From Bacteroidales bacterium UBA3623 (GTDB lineage: Bacteria; Bacteroidota; Bacteroidia; Bacteroidales; UBA932), in contig DFLI01000102.1 in NCBI GenBank assembly GCA_002373715.1, positions 1-7,314 on the forward strand: DNA of 7,314 nt. The letters are read 5' to 3'. The notes beneath the pieces are model-generated. The model was not told the DNA's origin, did no database searches, and was given only the letters and a program-made list of their open reading frames with translations. A program made the translations under genes and the position numbers. Shown here piece after piece: positions 6,548 through 7,314 of the stretch; the first letter of the stretch is position 1, and each line of letters opens with the position of its first letter.

Positions 6548-7314
6548 ATGAAGAAAATACTCGCAGGCCTGGTTCTTCTGCTTCCCCTTCTCCAGGCCAC
6601 CGCACAGGAAAAAGAGCAGTCGTTTTATGCCGATTTGCAGTTCCTCGCCCGCGGAGAAATCCGTAACGGCGGACTGCCCAAGGAAGATGCCGAAAATCCC
6701 TCCAAAGCGGCTTTCCTTCTGGAAAGGACCCGCCTGGCGATGGGATATCTGCGACCGCATCTGGAAGTTAAAGCCGTTTTCCAGCATGCCGGCATCTGGG
6801 GAGATGCCACCCGCGGAGACTTCAACGTCCAGGAAGCCTGGGTGAAGCTCCACACCAATGGCGGCCTCTTCGCCCAGGTGGGCCGACAGGCCCTGGCCTA
6901 TGACGACGAGCGTATCATCGGCACCAACGACTGGTCGGTCACCGGCACTTCCCACGATGTCCTGAGGCTGGGCTACGAGGGCCACGGTCACAAGTTCCAC
7001 GCCGCCCTGGCATGGAACCAGAACGGGGAAAATACCACCAGCGGAAGCACCTATTACACCGGCGGCGCCCTTCCCTACAAAACCATGCAACTGGGCTGGT
7101 ATCATTACGACCTCCCTGTTGCGCCTCTGGGCGTTTCCCTGCTGTTCCTGAATATCGGCATGCAGGGCCAGTCTTACACCGGAACCAGCGGCCCGGACAA
7201 TAACTACATGGAGTGGCAGCAGGTATTTGGCGGTTATATCAAGTATCAGCCCAAGAAGTGGTCGCTGGAAGCTTCCTATTACCGCCAGACAGGCCGGGAC
7301 GAACACGGCGCCAA
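6548..7314 (+). CDS. Alginate-export-like outer-membrane beta-barrel, 5' part
   Basis: The frame opens at ATG 6548-6550 and stays open for 255 codons to the window edge, so the C-terminus is missing. The start has a clean Sec signal peptide: KK, a leucine-rich core, then A-T-A before Gln20, with predicted cleavage after Ala19. What follows has alternating polar/hydrophobic beta-strand character rich in Tyr, Trp and Gly. The most telling stretch is VGRQALAYDDERIIGTNDW (111-129), which resembles the G-R-Q...Y-D-D-x-R-I-x-G-x-x-D-W block of alginate_exp-type barrels in Bacteroidota. Such proteins are predicted porin-like outer-membrane channels; the family name does not prove alginate as substrate. 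The gene follows the NamZ-family gene by 12 nt (AACCACACATA region, no Shine-Dalgarno sequence) in the same reading frame, so one transcript is likely. A generic porin is the main alternative. Confidence 0.75.
   Translation, partial: MKKILAGLVLLLPLLQATAQEKEQSFYADLQFLARGEIRNGGLPKEDAENPSKAAFLLERTRLAMGYLRPHLEVKAVFQHAGIWGDATRGDFNVQEAWVKLHTNGGLFAQVGRQALAYDDERIIGTNDWSVTGTSHDVLRLGYEGHGHKFHAALAWNQNGENTTSGSTYYTGGALPYKTMQLGWYHYDLPVAPLGVSLLFLNIGMQGQSYTGTSGPDNNYMEWQQVFGGYIKYQPKKWSLEASYYRQTGRDEHGA

Noticed and set aside
5324..7306. A 660-codon open frame on the - strand opposite the NamZ-family gene and the barrel
   Set aside because: It has the same codon-aligned antisense phase, extended because the two real genes share a frame. 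The + strand has DUF1343 motifs and two signal peptides; the antisense product resembles nothing.
1..7314. Search for mobile elements, CRISPR repeats, tRNA/rRNA, defence genes or riboswitches
   Set aside because: I saw no transposase or integrase motifs, no spaced repeats, no cloverleaf-like segments and no leader long enough for a riboswitch; the two intergenic gaps are about 110 nt each and are accounted for.

Overview
The window looks like an ordinary chromosomal stretch from a fairly GC-rich member of the Bacteroidota, probably a gut- or rumen-type Bacteroidales. Three things point there. The two promoters I can propose fit the Bacteroidota TTTG / TAnnTTTG pattern. Starts lack Shine-Dalgarno sequences and sit in A/T-rich leaders. 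The envelope proteins are of a typical Bacteroidota mix: a POTRA-less Omp85-type barrel, a lipobox hydrolase, a DUF1343/NamZ protein and an alginate-export-like barrel. Genus cannot be fixed from this sequence alone.

Layout. (1) Positions 3-431, + strand: the 3' third of glpT, the glycerol-3-phosphate:phosphate antiporter, cut by the window edge. (2) Positions 465-509: a perfect 20-bp hairpin between converging genes, serving as a terminator for both strands. (3) Positions 541-5213, - strand: a tight four-gene operon, in transcription order an Omp85-like outer-membrane barrel, a lipoprotein alpha/beta hydrolase, glpK (glycerol kinase) and glpF (glycerol facilitator), with gaps of 1, 1 and 3 nt. 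(4) Positions 5214-5326: an A/T-rich divergent control region with two interlocked promoters and a small repeat/palindrome. (5) Positions 5327-7314, + strand: a DUF1343 protein of the exo-N-acetylmuramidase NamZ family, then 12 nt later the first 255 codons of an alginate-export-like outer-membrane barrel that runs off the window.

How it works together. GlpF admits glycerol through the inner membrane, GlpK traps it as glycerol-3-phosphate, and GlpT imports ready-made glycerol-3-phosphate from the converging transcript. The surface barrel and lipoprotein hydrolase, co-transcribed upstream of glpK-glpF with almost no spacing, suggest (inference) that the operon also covers an outer-membrane step, for example release of glycerol from an ester and its passage inward. 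The divergent pair points to cell-wall sugar handling plus an outer-membrane channel.

I see no mobile element, CRISPR array, phage gene, tRNA or rRNA. The most interesting candidate is the combined barrel-hydrolase-glpK-glpF operon. It is a new arrangement to test rather than a proven new system.
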